A DNA stretch of 49,560 nt from Chloroflexota bacterium (GCA_014360825.1 JACIWT010000016.1:1-49560); one strand, 5' to 3'; positions 18,539-26,582 are shown, counted from the stretch's first letter. Notes: generated by a model not told the origin, from the sequence alone. Numbers and translations are program-made.

Positions 18539-18838
18539 ATGATTAAGAAAAGACCTTCGGGCAAAAAGAACACCGTGTTGGTCACCTTCGAACTCCCCCC
18601 TGCAATCTGGGCCGAGACCGTTCACCTGGTCGGTGACTTCAATGATTGGAATCAAACCTCGCACCCTCTCAAACGAGGCCGCGACGACGATACCTGGCAG
18701 ATCACCCTAGAATTGGAGCGTGGGCGCGAATATCAGTTCCGCTATTTGGTTAACGGCACCGACTGGCACAACGACTGGGACGCAGATAAATATGTGCCCA
18801 ATCCCTTTGGCGGAGATAACTCAGTTGTCGTAACATAG
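18539..18838 (+). CDS. Stand-alone CBM48 (AMPK-type glycogen-binding) domain protein
   Basis: 99 residues from ATG 18539, 5 bp after GGAGGG; two GTG codons just before it overlap the ribosome site. Nearly the whole protein is one CBM48/E-set domain: VTFELPPAIWAETVHLVGDFNDWNQ, then DDTWQITLELERGREYQFRYLVNGTDWHND and ADKYVPNPFGGDNSVV. In other proteins this domain binds glycogen or alpha-glucans and precedes branching or debranching catalytic domains; here none is attached. It has its own promoter. It may tether to stored glycogen or act with a partner; trehalose synthase in this window is the only alpha-glucan-related enzyme. Confidence 0.85.
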   Translation: MIKKRPSGKKNTVLVTFELPPAIWAETVHLVGDFNDWNQTSHPLKRGRDDDTWQITLELERGREYQFRYLVNGTDWHNDWDADKYVPNPFGGDNSVVVT

Positions 18839-18907
18839 CCCACATCTCCACCACTTCACTAGGCCGCCTGGCCTGTCTAACGAGATCTTAGGCTCTTGGG
18901 CATCGGC

Positions 18908-20707
18908 ATGGGGCTAAAGATGAACACCTTGCAGCGCACCATCGCCCGGATGGCGCAGTTCCTGGCCGACACGCTGGCTGCGCTCACCGGACTCTACTAC
19001 TCAAAAAAATACGCTGCTATCGTGAAGCGATTGGGCCTGGCAGGGCCTGGCGAGGCAGCGGATGGACGGCGCGGTTTCATCATCATCCAGATTGACGGCC
19101 TCTCCCACGAGGCCCTGCAAGCAGCGCTGGAAGCCGGCATCATGCCACACACGAGGAAAATGCTGGAGCGCGGCCACTTGCGTTTGAGTCGCTGGCGCTG
19201 TGGACTGCCCAGCACCACTCCCGCGGCCCAGGCTGGCATCCTATTTGGCAACAACGAGGACATCCCCGGTTACCGATGGTATGACAAGCGTCGTCGTACG
19301 CCAGTGGTAGCGAAAAGCCCGAACGATATGGGTGAGGTACAAGCACGCCTCTCCGCGAGCCGTCCGGGTATTCTCCAGGGGGGCCTCAGTTCTGGCAACG
19401 TTTTCGATGGCGATGCCAGCGTCTCTCTCTCCACGTTGGGGGCTATCAACGAGCGCCGCTTGTTTGAGAGCGTACGCGGGTTGGGGTTCTTGATGCTTTT
19501 CCTGCTCAACCCCTGGCGTGCGCTGAGGATGGGGTTCCTGAGCGTTCGGGAGTATGTGGTGGCGGCTTTGGAGCGTATCAAAGCCCGGTTCCGCCTAGGT
19601 CGCCCAGTGCCTCTCGTGGACCTTCATCCCTGGGTGCGAGTTTTCAGCAACGTTATTCTCTCCGAATTGCAGACCTTCGCAGTGCAGATCGATATCTACC
19701 GGGGCACACCCGCAATTTACAGCACCTACTACGGCTACGACGAGACGGCACATCACCACGAAGTCAGTTCCACAGCGGCCCGCCGCTCCCTACGCGACAT
19801 TGATGCCCACATCCATCAGATTGACCGCTTGCGCCGCGCCCGATTGAATCGCGATTACGACTTATACATTCTCTCCGATCACGGGCTCACTCCGGCGCAT
19901 CCCTTCGCCTGGCTCTATGGCGAAACGTTAGGCCAGTTCATCGCCCGTCAAATCGGCAAACCCATGCGCCTAGCAGAAACAGACGACGGAGAAAACCAGG
20001 CTGGGGTACACGCACAGTACCTTCTGGAAGAACTGCGGGCCATCGAGGCTAACCTTGGAGAACGGGGAGCCATCATCGCGCACGCACTGTATCGGCTGGC
20101 CGAAAAGCGTCTCACCCAACCCGGAGACCAAACGACCCGGCATGTCGATCGGGCCAATGACATTGTGGTGAGAAACTCTGGCTCGCTTTCCCACGTGTAC
20201 TTCAATGTCACGGATGCACAGATGGAGTTGAGCCAGGTGATGGAGGTCTTCCCTGAACTCATCCCGCGCTTGGTGCTGCACGAAGGGATCTGGTTGGTGG
20301 CCGGACGCGAGGGAAACGAGGTAGTGGTCATAGGAAAAGAAGGCATCCTGCGCCTCGGCGTCGGCTATCGTGTTCACGGCCAAAATCCGCTACGCCTCCT
20401 ACCTGAACCGGAATGGGCAGCGGATCAGATCCGGCGACTGCTGTTCTTCCCACACAGTGGCGATCTCATTGTCTTCGGGCACTATGACCCCGCGACGAAC
20501 ACGGTCGTGTCTTTCGAGGAGCAGTGGGCAGCACACGGCGGATTGGGTGGGCCACAAGACTACCCTTTCATCATGTACCCTGATAGGGTGCAATGGGATT
20601 TCGAAGGCGTGCGGAATGCCGAAGAACTATACGGTTACTTCGCCAGTAGGTATGGTATTGCAGAACCTCTCGCGATGAGCATAGCGACCCCCATTCCGGC
20701 AACGTAA
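18908..20707 (+). CDS. Alkaline-phosphatase-superfamily phosphodiesterase/nucleotide pyrophosphatase-like protein
   Basis: About 599 residues. FIIIQIDGLSHEALQAALEAGIMP (metal Asp), GLPSTTPAAQAGILFG (nucleophile Thr region), YYGYDETAHHHEVSS and LYILSDHGLTPAHPF (metal Asp/His pairs) match type I phosphodiesterases (PF01663). An insertion at about residues 170-250 has a hydrophobic stretch (LGFLMLFLLNPWRALRMGFLS) that may lie on the membrane. There is no signal peptide, so the location is uncertain. The substrate could be a nucleotide, phospholipid head group or glycan phosphate. The start is unclear: ATG 18908 and ATG 18920 are both possible, the second having GGGG 6 bp upstream. TrmO follows after 24 bp. 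Confidence 0.8.
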   Translation: MGLKMNTLQRTIARMAQFLADTLAALTGLYYSKKYAAIVKRLGLAGPGEAADGRRGFIIIQIDGLSHEALQAALEAGIMPHTRKMLERGHLRLSRWRCGLPSTTPAAQAGILFGNNEDIPGYRWYDKRRRTPVVAKSPNDMGEVQARLSASRPGILQGGLSSGNVFDGDASVSLSTLGAINERRLFESVRGLGFLMLFLLNPWRALRMGFLSVREYVVAALERIKARFRLGRPVPLVDLHPWVRVFSNVILSELQTFAVQIDIYRGTPAIYSTYYGYDETAHHHEVSSTAARRSLRDIDAHIHQIDRLRRARLNRDYDLYILSDHGLTPAHPFAWLYGETLGQFIARQIGKPMRLAETDDGENQAGVHAQYLLEELRAIEANLGERGAIIAHALYRLAEKRLTQPGDQTTRHVDRANDIVVRNSGSLSHVYFNVTDAQMELSQVMEVFPELIPRLVLHEGIWLVAGREGNEVVVIGKEGILRLGVGYRVHGQNPLRLLPEPEWAADQIRRLLFFPHSGDLIVFGHYDPATNTVVSFEEQWAAHGGLGGPQDYPFIMYPDRVQWDFEGVRNAEELYGYFASRYGIAEPLAMSIATPIPAT

Positions 20708-20731
20708 GGCGGGACTGGAGAAAGATATGGC

Positions 20732-21265
20732 ATGCAAGAGACCATTATTCTGACAGCAATTGGCACTGTGGAGAACGATTTCACGGACGAGGTGCCGGAG
20801 GATTGGGAAACCCGTCCCAGCCGCATCGTGATCCGGCCCGACCTGGAGCCGGCTTTGGATGGCATAGAGGGCTTCTCCCATCTGATTATCCTCTGGTGGC
20901 TGCACCGTGCCCATGGACCATTCCAGTTGCGGGTTCATCCCGAACAGCGCGAGGATACGCCCCTGGTGGGCTTTTTCGCCACCCGCACACCTAACCGCCC
21001 TAACCCCATTGCCATCAAGCCCGTACGCCTCCTGCGCCGCGAGGGGAACGTGCTCATCGTCGAGGGACTGGACGCATTGGACGGCAGCCCGGTGATAGAT
21101 ATCAAACCCTACCTGGTGCGTGGCGATCTCGTGCCCGAGGCTACGGTGCCGCGGTGGCTGCGCGAGTTGTGGGCAGCACATGATGCGGAGAGAAGCCAAC
21201 AGGGGCTTAACAAGGGGCTTAAGCCCCTTGTTGGGCATGGTTGCTATAAGAGGAGGTTCATCTGA
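20732..21265 (+). CDS. trmO: tRNA (t6A37) methyltransferase TrmO
   Basis: 177 residues. IGTVENDFTDEVPEDWETRPSRIVIRPDLEPALDGIEGFSHLIILWWLHRA is the SPOUT-like beta-barrel core of the TsaA/TrmO family, and FFATRTPNRPNPIAIKPVRLL is its signature. Known members N6-methylate threonylcarbamoyl-adenosine 37 of threonine tRNAs using S-adenosylmethionine. The last 20 residues (QQGLNKGLKPLVGHGCYKRRFI region) are encoded by a palindromic repeat and look like a recent replacement of the native end. The stop overlaps the next start (TGATG), so translation is coupled to the molybdenum hydroxylase, although the functions seem unrelated. Confidence 0.88.
   Translation: MQETIILTAIGTVENDFTDEVPEDWETRPSRIVIRPDLEPALDGIEGFSHLIILWWLHRAHGPFQLRVHPEQREDTPLVGFFATRTPNRPNPIAIKPVRLLRREGNVLIVEGLDALDGSPVIDIKPYLVRGDLVPEATVPRWLRELWAAHDAERSQQGLNKGLKPLVGHGCYKRRFI
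21209..21232. repeat. 24-bp perfect palindrome inside the trmO 3' end
   Basis: AACAAGGGGCTT followed by AAGCCCCTTGTT, a perfect inverted repeat with no loop; GGGGCTTAACAAGGGGCTTAA also shows a short direct repeat. It encodes part of the TrmO tail and lies 30 bp before the next start. Confidence 0.85.
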
Positions 21266-24027
21266 TGCCAACGGATCGAGTGAGTTTCTACGTCAACGAT
21301 GAACTCTGCGAGGTGGAAATTGGTCCACACACCACCCTCTTGGAGATACTGCGCGACCGATTACACCTCACAGGGACCAAGGAAGGCTGTGGACAGGGAC
21401 ATTGCGGAACGTGCACGGTCATCGTGAACGGCAAAGCGGTGCGATCGTGCACCTTCTTGGCGAAGCGCCTGGAGGGTGCGCGAGTGCGCACCATTGAGGG
21501 CCTGGCCAAAGGGGGTGAACTACACCCTGTCCAGCGGGCTTTTGTCGAGCACGGGGCGGTCCATTGCGGCTTCTGTACCCCCGGGGCGATTATGTCCGCG
21601 GTGGCACTTCTGGAGGCCAATCCCCATCCGTCCGAAGAAGATATCAAGAAGGCGCTGGAACGCAACCTATGTCGCTGCACCGGCTACGTGCGGATCATCC
21701 GCGCAATTGAGGCAGCGGCACAGGCGCAGCGTGCCATGCCCCTACCGCCCTCCATTCCAGAGATCAAGCCTCCGTTACGCACAGTCGGACGTCCTCTGCC
21801 GCGCCCGGATGCCGAAGCCAAAGTGAAGGGCGAGGCGCTCTTCGCCGCTGACCTGTACTTCGATAATATGCTCTACGCTGCGGTGCTGCGGAGCGCTTAC
21901 GCCCACGCCCGACTGCTGAAGGTGGATACGTCCAGGGCGAAAAGCATGCCCGGCGTGGTAGCGGTGCTCACGGCAGAGGACGTGCCGGGCTCAAAGGTGC
22001 ACGGTGTCTCACGGCCCGACTGGCCTGTGCTGGCCTACGACAAGGTTCGTTACGTGGGTGATGCGGTGGCATTGGTACTCGCGGAGACAGAGGCCCAGGC
22101 GCGGGCAGCCACAGAGGCGATTGCCGTGGAGTACGAGCCCCTGCCAGTGGTATCCTCGCCTGAGGAGGCAATAGCCCCCGACGCTCCGCAGATCCACGAA
22201 GGCGGCAACCTGCTCAAACACATCGAAGTGCGACGCGGAGACGTGGCGGCGGGCTTCGCCAGTGCCGATGTGGTGATCGAGCGCGAGTACCGCACCCCCA
22301 CCACTGAGCACGCTTTCCTGGAGCCAGAGGCGGCTGTGGCCCGCTTGGATGAGCATGGGACGCTGGTGCTCTATGTCGGCTCACAGATACCCTTTGCGGA
22401 CCGGCGCCAGGTGGCAGCATCGCTGGGCATCCCCGAAGAGCAGGTGCGCGTGGTGCACACCTGGGTAGGTGGTGCCTTCGGCGGCAAGGAGGATATCGCG
22501 GGCCAGATTCACGCTGCACTCGGGGCCTGGGTTACTCACCGCCCGGTCAAATTGGTCTATTCGCGCCAGGAGTCTATCATCAGCCATCCCAAACGCCACG
22601 CCACTGTGATCCGGCTTAAGACAGGCGCAAGGCGAGACGGCAGGCTAGTCGCCCTGGAAGCCCACATCTTGGGTGATACGGGGGCATACGCCTCTCTGGG
22701 CGAACACGTCATGACTCGCACCGCCACCCATGCCGCCGGGCCCTATGATGTCCCTAACGTTTTCATCGAGTGCAATGCGATGTACACCAATAACCCTCCC
22801 GCTGGGGCCTTCCGCGGCTTCGGCGTGCCCCAGTCGAATTTTGCCATCGAGAGCCAGATGGACATCTTAGCGGAGGAATTGGGCCTCTCGCCGTTTGCTA
22901 TCCGGCGCATCAACGCCCTGCGCGTTGGGGGGACGACGGCGACCGGCCAGGTACTTCGAGAGAGCGTGGGCCTTATGGAGACGATAGACCGGGTCGAGGC
23001 AGAGATGGCGAAATATCCCACACCGGAGCCGAACGGTGAGTGGCGACGAGGGTGGGGCATAGCCTGTGCCTACAAAAATGTGGGGTTAGGCGGTGGCGTG
23101 GATGACAGCGCAGGGGCTGTGGTAGAGATTGATGAGGAAGGGAACGTATCCATATATACCGGAGCCGCCGAAGTAGGCCAGGGATTGCCGGTCATATTAC
23201 CGCAGATTGTGGCCGAAGAATTGGGCGTGGATTACCGCCAGGTCAAGGTCGTCCTGGGCGACACCGCGCTGACGCCCGACGGTGGTCCCACCACCGCCTC
23301 GCGCCAGAGCTTCATCACCGGCAATGCCGTGCGCAGGGCCGCCATTCAGGCCCGCGAATCGTTGTCCGGCGCAGTGGCAGAGGCCTGGGATGTGCCGCCA
23401 GCGATGTTGGTCTTCGCTGACGGACAGGTGCGGGCCGGGGAGCGGACGATGTCGCTGGCCGAGGCAGCCAGGTTGGCCAAGGCCGAGGGCCGGTCCCTGC
23501 GCGCCCATGCCTCTTATACCCCGCCCAAGACGGTCCCCCTGGGTCAGCCAGGCGATATGCATTTCGCCTTTGGCTACGCCACCCAGGCTGCTGAGGTGGA
23601 GGTCAACGTCCGAACCGGCGAGGTGCGTGTGCGGCGGGTCATCGCCGCCCACGACGTAGGTCGGGCGCTCAATCCCATAGCAGTGAGCGGACAGATTGAG
23701 GGGGGTGTGGTGATGGGCATTGGCCAGGCGCTATTGGAAGAACTGGTGTTGCACCAAGGAGTGCCTCAGAACACCAACCTGCGGACTTACCGCATTCCCA
23801 CTGTCACAGATGTGCCGGAAATAGTCCCCATCCTGGTCGAAGATCCCGCTGCCGATGGGCCCTACGGGGCGAAAGGCGTGGGGGAGATACCCTCCATCCC
23901 CACCGCAGCCGCGATCATCAACGCCATTTACCACGCTTGCGGGGCCCGGGTGTACCGCTTGCCCGCCACGCCAGAACGAGTGCGAGAGGCGCTATCCGCT
24001 GCGGGAGCAAGGTCCAAACCAGCATAG
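21265..24027 (+). CDS. Fused 2Fe-2S / molybdopterin hydroxylase (xanthine dehydrogenase family, aldehyde-oxidoreductase-like)
   Basis: 920 residues, AGAGGAGG 8 bp before ATG. Residues 1-85 are a plant-type 2Fe-2S domain (Cys42, Cys47, Cys50, Cys62); 90-155 hold the second 2Fe-2S cluster (Cys101, Cys104, Cys136, Cys138). From about 175 on is the molybdopterin subunit, with GGAFGGKEDIAGQIHAALGAW, PPAGAFRGFG, TGAAEVGQGLPVILPQIVAEELG and, near the end, GAKGVGEIPSIPTAAAI with the catalytic Glu. No FAD domain is present. The layout and length resemble the Desulfovibrio aldehyde oxidoreductase Mop (about 907 residues) rather than three-subunit xanthine dehydrogenase. The substrate (aldehyde, purine or another heterocycle) cannot be told from this. 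DUF503 follows after 13 bp. Confidence 0.88.
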   Translation: MPTDRVSFYVNDELCEVEIGPHTTLLEILRDRLHLTGTKEGCGQGHCGTCTVIVNGKAVRSCTFLAKRLEGARVRTIEGLAKGGELHPVQRAFVEHGAVHCGFCTPGAIMSAVALLEANPHPSEEDIKKALERNLCRCTGYVRIIRAIEAAAQAQRAMPLPPSIPEIKPPLRTVGRPLPRPDAEAKVKGEALFAADLYFDNMLYAAVLRSAYAHARLLKVDTSRAKSMPGVVAVLTAEDVPGSKVHGVSRPDWPVLAYDKVRYVGDAVALVLAETEAQARAATEAIAVEYEPLPVVSSPEEAIAPDAPQIHEGGNLLKHIEVRRGDVAAGFASADVVIEREYRTPTTEHAFLEPEAAVARLDEHGTLVLYVGSQIPFADRRQVAASLGIPEEQVRVVHTWVGGAFGGKEDIAGQIHAALGAWVTHRPVKLVYSRQESIISHPKRHATVIRLKTGARRDGRLVALEAHILGDTGAYASLGEHVMTRTATHAAGPYDVPNVFIECNAMYTNNPPAGAFRGFGVPQSNFAIESQMDILAEELGLSPFAIRRINALRVGGTTATGQVLRESVGLMETIDRVEAEMAKYPTPEPNGEWRRGWGIACAYKNVGLGGGVDDSAGAVVEIDEEGNVSIYTGAAEVGQGLPVILPQIVAEELGVDYRQVKVVLGDTALTPDGGPTTASRQSFITGNAVRRAAIQARESLSGAVAEAWDVPPAMLVFADGQVRAGERTMSLAEAARLAKAEGRSLRAHASYTPPKTVPLGQPGDMHFAFGYATQAAEVEVNVRTGEVRVRRVIAAHDVGRALNPIAVSGQIEGGVVMGIGQALLEELVLHQGVPQNTNLRTYRIPTVTDVPEIVPILVEDPAADGPYGAKGVGEIPSIPTAAAIINAIYHACGARVYRLPATPERVREALSAAGARSKPA

Positions 24028-24040
24028 GAGAGAGGCGACC

Positions 24041-24325
24041 ATCGTCGTTGGCATCTGCACGATCAAACTGCATATCCCCGGCAACCACTCGCTCAAGGAC
24101 AAGCGTCAGGTGCTCAAGTCGCTCCTGGCACGGGTGCGCAAGGAGTTCAACGTCTCCATCGCCGAGGTGGAAGGCAACGACCTGTGGCAGATGGCAGTGA
24201 TCGGCGTGGCCTGCGTGAGCAACGATGCTTCTCACGCCCATGCCACGCTGACCAAAGTGGTGGAGTTCATCGAGCGCGTCCGCCCGGACGTGCAGGTGGT
24301 GGATTTCACGACGGAGATTATGTAA
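24041..24325 (+). CDS. DUF503 protein, apparently starting at ATC
   Basis: About 94 residues. IKLHIPGNHSLKDKRQVLKSLLARVRKEFNVSIAEVEGNDLWQMAVIGVACVS is the DUF503 (YlxP-like) family; function poorly known, in many genomes next to rbfA. Homologues generally begin Met-Val-Val-Gly; here that Met codon is ATC at 24041, followed by GTC GTT GGC, and AGGAGAGAGG lies 4-5 bp upstream at the right place. No ATG, GTG or TTG is in frame near it. So either ATC is used as a near-cognate start or the gene lost its start. The 3' half (24185-24328) is repeated at 25213-25356. Lies 13 bp after the molybdenum hydroxylase gene. Confidence 0.75.
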   Translation: MVVGICTIKLHIPGNHSLKDKRQVLKSLLARVRKEFNVSIAEVEGNDLWQMAVIGVACVSNDASHAHATLTKVVEFIERVRPDVQVVDFTTEIM

Positions 24326-24361
24326 AATAGAGCCGCAGACCACCTCGAGAACACGTCGCAA

Positions 24362-24391
24362 TTGGGCAAAGGACCGCCAAAATGGTATAAT
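24362..24391 (+). promoter_or_regulatory. Promoter of the toxin-antitoxin-like pair
   Basis: TTGGGC (24362-24367), 18 bp, TATAAT (24386-24391), about 40 bp before the first gene of the pair. It means that the pair can be expressed independently of the molybdenum hydroxylase. Confidence 0.6.
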
Positions 24392-24429
24392 TGATTGCAA
24401 AACCAGTCATTCCCATGGAGGGGCAGAAG

Positions 24430-24699
24430 ATGGAAATTCACGAACTGATTGTCGAGATGAAATTGCTTGAGCGTCGCTTGACCCTCTATGAAGAGAAGTA
24501 TGGCGTTCTCAGCGAAGACTTCTACGCTGCCCTCATGGCAGGAGAGTTGGAACGCTACGACGCTTTCGATGAGACGCGTGCCGATTTCAGCCGGTGGAAG
24601 GGGATTTACGAGACATGGCTACGCCGCAAAGAAGCCTACACCGAGCAAATCCGGCAACGTGAACTGGCTGAGGCTCTGCGTGTTCAGCCTGCCTACTGA
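24430..24699 (+). CDS. Small helical protein, probable antitoxin partner
   Basis: 89 residues from ATG 24430 with GGAGGGG 6 bp upstream; an earlier in-frame ATG at 24391 falls inside the -10 box. The sequence is entirely helical and charged: [32 protein letters not shown], then [25 protein letters not shown]. The pattern of a long helix, 'EKYG-x-x-SEDFY' and a Gly-Glu-Leu turn recurs in small proteins encoded just before TumE/DUF6516-like toxins, as recalled from other genomes. The next gene starts 2 bp after the stop. Role as antitoxin is inferred from the pairing; no DNA-binding motif is visible. Confidence 0.65.
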   Translation: MEIHELIVEMKLLERRLTLYEEKYGVLSEDFYAALMAGELERYDAFDETRADFSRWKGIYETWLRRKEAYTEQIRQRELAEALRVQPAY

Positions 24700-24701
24700 A
24701 G

Positions 24702-25160
24702 ATGACTGACAATCCCCTGAAGTCACTGACCAACTACAGTCGCTTTGTAGCCGAGTTGCTTCATCGTCCCACTGTGGAGCGCTCCACGGTGGCAGTTTGG
24801 TCTGACAGTCGGTACACGGGTGTGGCTGAAGGAGAGGTGTTTTTCTCGAACGGCATCCGGTTACGTTTGCGGGAGGAACTGGATTTCGACGCGGGTTTGA
24901 TCACGGCGTATGGTTATGAAGTCTATCGGGGCGCAGAACGGCTGTATTGGTACGATGACTTTCCCCATCCGCATGATCCAGATTTGGCTTCGACGTTTCC
25001 CCATCACAAGCATGTGCCCCCTGACATCAAGCACCACCGCGTTCCTGCGCCGGAGATGAGTTTCACTCAGCCCAATCTACCTGCGCTCATTCGCGAGATC
25101 GAAGAGCTCAGGGGGCTTAAGCAGAGAGCACCAAATTCGTCGCCGGGAGCATGGGCCTAA
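24702..25160 (+). CDS. TumE/DUF6516-like protein, putative toxin
   Basis: 152 residues. The core is [55 protein letters not shown], in which YDDxPH and TFPHHKH are the hallmark motifs of DUF6516/TumE-type proteins, followed by ALIREIEEL. Members are annotated as toxins of two-gene toxin-antitoxin systems; the His-rich motif would suit a nuclease, but that is inference. It forms a 2-bp-spaced pair with the helical protein upstream and has the pair's own promoter. The pair lies between the DUF503 gene and a partial second copy of its 3' end, pointing to acquisition by recombination. Confidence 0.65.
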   Translation: MTDNPLKSLTNYSRFVAELLHRPTVERSTVAVWSDSRYTGVAEGEVFFSNGIRLRLREELDFDAGLITAYGYEVYRGAERLYWYDDFPHPHDPDLASTFPHHKHVPPDIKHHRVPAPEMSFTQPNLPALIREIEELRGLKQRAPNSSPGAWA

Positions 25161-25212
25161 CCTGCCTTCGACGGTAGGTACCACGGGGCCTTGTGCAGAG
25201 TTTGACTCTGGT

Positions 25213-25353
25213 TGGCAGATGGCAGTGGTCGGCGTGGCCTGCGTGAGCAATGACGCTTCTCACGCCCATGCCACATTAACCAAAGTCGTGGAGTTCATCG
25301 AGCGCGTCCGCCCGGACGTGCAGGTGGTGGATTTCTCGACGGAGATTATGTAA
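25213..25353 (+). pseudogene. 3' fragment of a second DUF503 gene
   Basis: 144 bp (25213-25356) match 24185-24328 with 8 substitutions and no gaps. The reading frame is intact from Trp-Gln-Met-Ala-Val to the stop, and six of the eight changes are synonymous (others Ile to Val, Thr to Ser). The 5' half is missing; upstream sequence is unrelated. The rest of the gap 25161-25624 shows no gene that I would accept. Confidence 0.85.
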
Positions 25354-25624
25354 AATATGGCCGGGTTAGATTCTCTTCACAGTGGTACTACCCTAGGCAG
25401 CTCCCCAGAGCTCCGGAGGGATGCAGACAAGGGACAGCAGAACTGAGAATTCTCGTGGAGATCACTGGCATAGCCCTCCAGGCAGACAGCGCCTAACCGC
25501 TCACCGCAGCCAACCACGCTAATCGCGCGCCGAATTCGAAACTTGTTGTTGTGGACTGCTTTGTACTTAGAGAGTACGCTGCTAATCCGGTGGCAGCTGA
25601 GTTCGCCGCGGTTAGCCGACGAAT

Positions 25625-26257
25625 TCACTCCTCAGCGCTGCCCCTCCGCCCCAACCCACTAGAAAATCGCTCCTCCCTCCACGGATCACCGCGTATGTGG
25701 TAGCCCCTGCTCTCCCAGAAACCGGGCCGGTTCTCGGCCATGAATTCCAGCCGGCGCACCCACTTGGCGCTCTTCCAGAAGTACAGGTGGGGTACCACCA
25801 GGCGTAAGGGGTAGCCGTGCTCCGGTGCGAGGGGCTTATCATCGTAACGCCAGGCAAAGAGCACATCCTCGTGTAGGAAGTCATCCAGCGACAGGTTGGT
25901 GGTGTAGCCGTGCTCGGCGTGGACCATAATGTAGCGAGCCTCGGGCAGGGGCTTGATCAAGCGCATGAGTTCGCGACTGGGCACGCCCTCCCATACCGTG
26001 TCTAGTTTCGTCCAGCGCGTCACGCAGTGGATGTCCACCACGATGCGCCGCGTTGGCAGGGCGGTGAACTGCTCGTAGGTGAGGACTAACGGCTCTTCGA
26101 CCAGGCCAGTAACCCGGAAGTCCCACTCTGTTAGGTTCACGCGGGGCACAGGGCCCTCGTGCAGGACGGGGAACTTCTCGGTGAGCACCTGGCCAGGCGG
26201 GATGCGGGCTCCGATTTCATCGGATAAACGCTTATCACTTGTCGCGCCGGTTGTCAT
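25625..26257 (-). CDS. Sulfite-oxidase-fold molybdopterin oxidoreductase
   Basis: 210 residues, no signal peptide. WDFRVTGLVEEPLVLTYEQFTALPTRRIVVDIHCVTRWTKLDTVWEGV contains Cys78, the expected molybdenum ligand, and GYTTNLSLDDFLHEDVLFAWRYDDKPLAPEHGYPLRLVVPHLYFWKSAKWVRRLEF is the conserved second half of the SUOX/YedY Mo-binding domain. It lacks the dimerisation domain of sulfite oxidase and the Tat signal of MsrP, so it is a short, apparently cytoplasmic version. The physiological substrate of such forms is generally unknown. Last gene of a four-gene operon with a DUF3343 carrier and a cysteine-desulfurase-like enzyme, 13 bp after DUF3343. Confidence 0.88.
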   Translation of the reverse strand: MTTGATSDKRLSDEIGARIPPGQVLTEKFPVLHEGPVPRVNLTEWDFRVTGLVEEPLVLTYEQFTALPTRRIVVDIHCVTRWTKLDTVWEGVPSRELMRLIKPLPEARYIMVHAEHGYTTNLSLDDFLHEDVLFAWRYDDKPLAPEHGYPLRLVVPHLYFWKSAKWVRRLEFMAENRPGFWESRGYHIRGDPWREERFSSGLGRRGSAEE

Positions 26258-26270
26258 TTGATTGTACCCC

Positions 26271-26567
26271 CTACTCTGTCACCACGATGTCTTCGCCAGA
26301 GTGAATGGCGTCCACCGGGATTTCCTTAGAGCGCGAGTTACCCAGGTGATACAAGCCAGCGATGTCCACGCCCGCCTCCGTCAGCAGTTGGCACACCTCT
26401 TCCACCTCGCTCCATGGAAAGCGCAGCGCCGAGCCGCAGTCCGAACTGAGGTGGCGAGGCGTTGGTATCAGGCGTGCGTCTAGGCCACTTTTCGCCAAGG
26501 CGCGCTCCGCCTTGATCGCACTCTGAGTCGAATGGAACAAAATCACACCGTAGTCGTTCCTGACCAT
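26271..26567 (-). CDS. DUF3343 putative sulfur/selenium carrier
   Basis: 98 residues. YGVILFHSTQSAIKAERALAKSGLDARLIPTPRHLSSDCGSALRFPWSE is the DUF3343 pattern, with a single conserved Cys44 in SSDCGSAL. The family is described as a putative Se/S carrier and often occurs with cysteine desulfurase-like enzymes and molybdenum hydroxylases. Fold expected is a small ferredoxin-like alpha/beta sandwich. Here it lies between a desulfurase-like gene (15 bp upstream) and a Mo oxidoreductase (13 bp downstream), so it may accept persulfide on Cys44 and pass it on. That function is inferred. Confidence 0.85.
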   Translation of the reverse strand: MVRNDYGVILFHSTQSAIKAERALAKSGLDARLIPTPRHLSSDCGSALRFPWSEVEEVCQLLTEAGVDIAGLYHLGNSRSKEIPVDAIHSGEDIVVTE

Positions 26568-26582
26568 CCGGTAGCGGTCCCC

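Noticed and set aside
20732-24027. Functional link between trmO and the molybdenum hydroxylase from their overlapping genes
   Set aside because: The overlap seems to result from a repeat that rewrote the trmO end, so coupling alone is weak evidence of shared function.
25377-25628. Minus-strand frame of 83 codons
   Set aside because: No ribosome site, no family resemblance, and its end overlaps the Mo enzyme gene.
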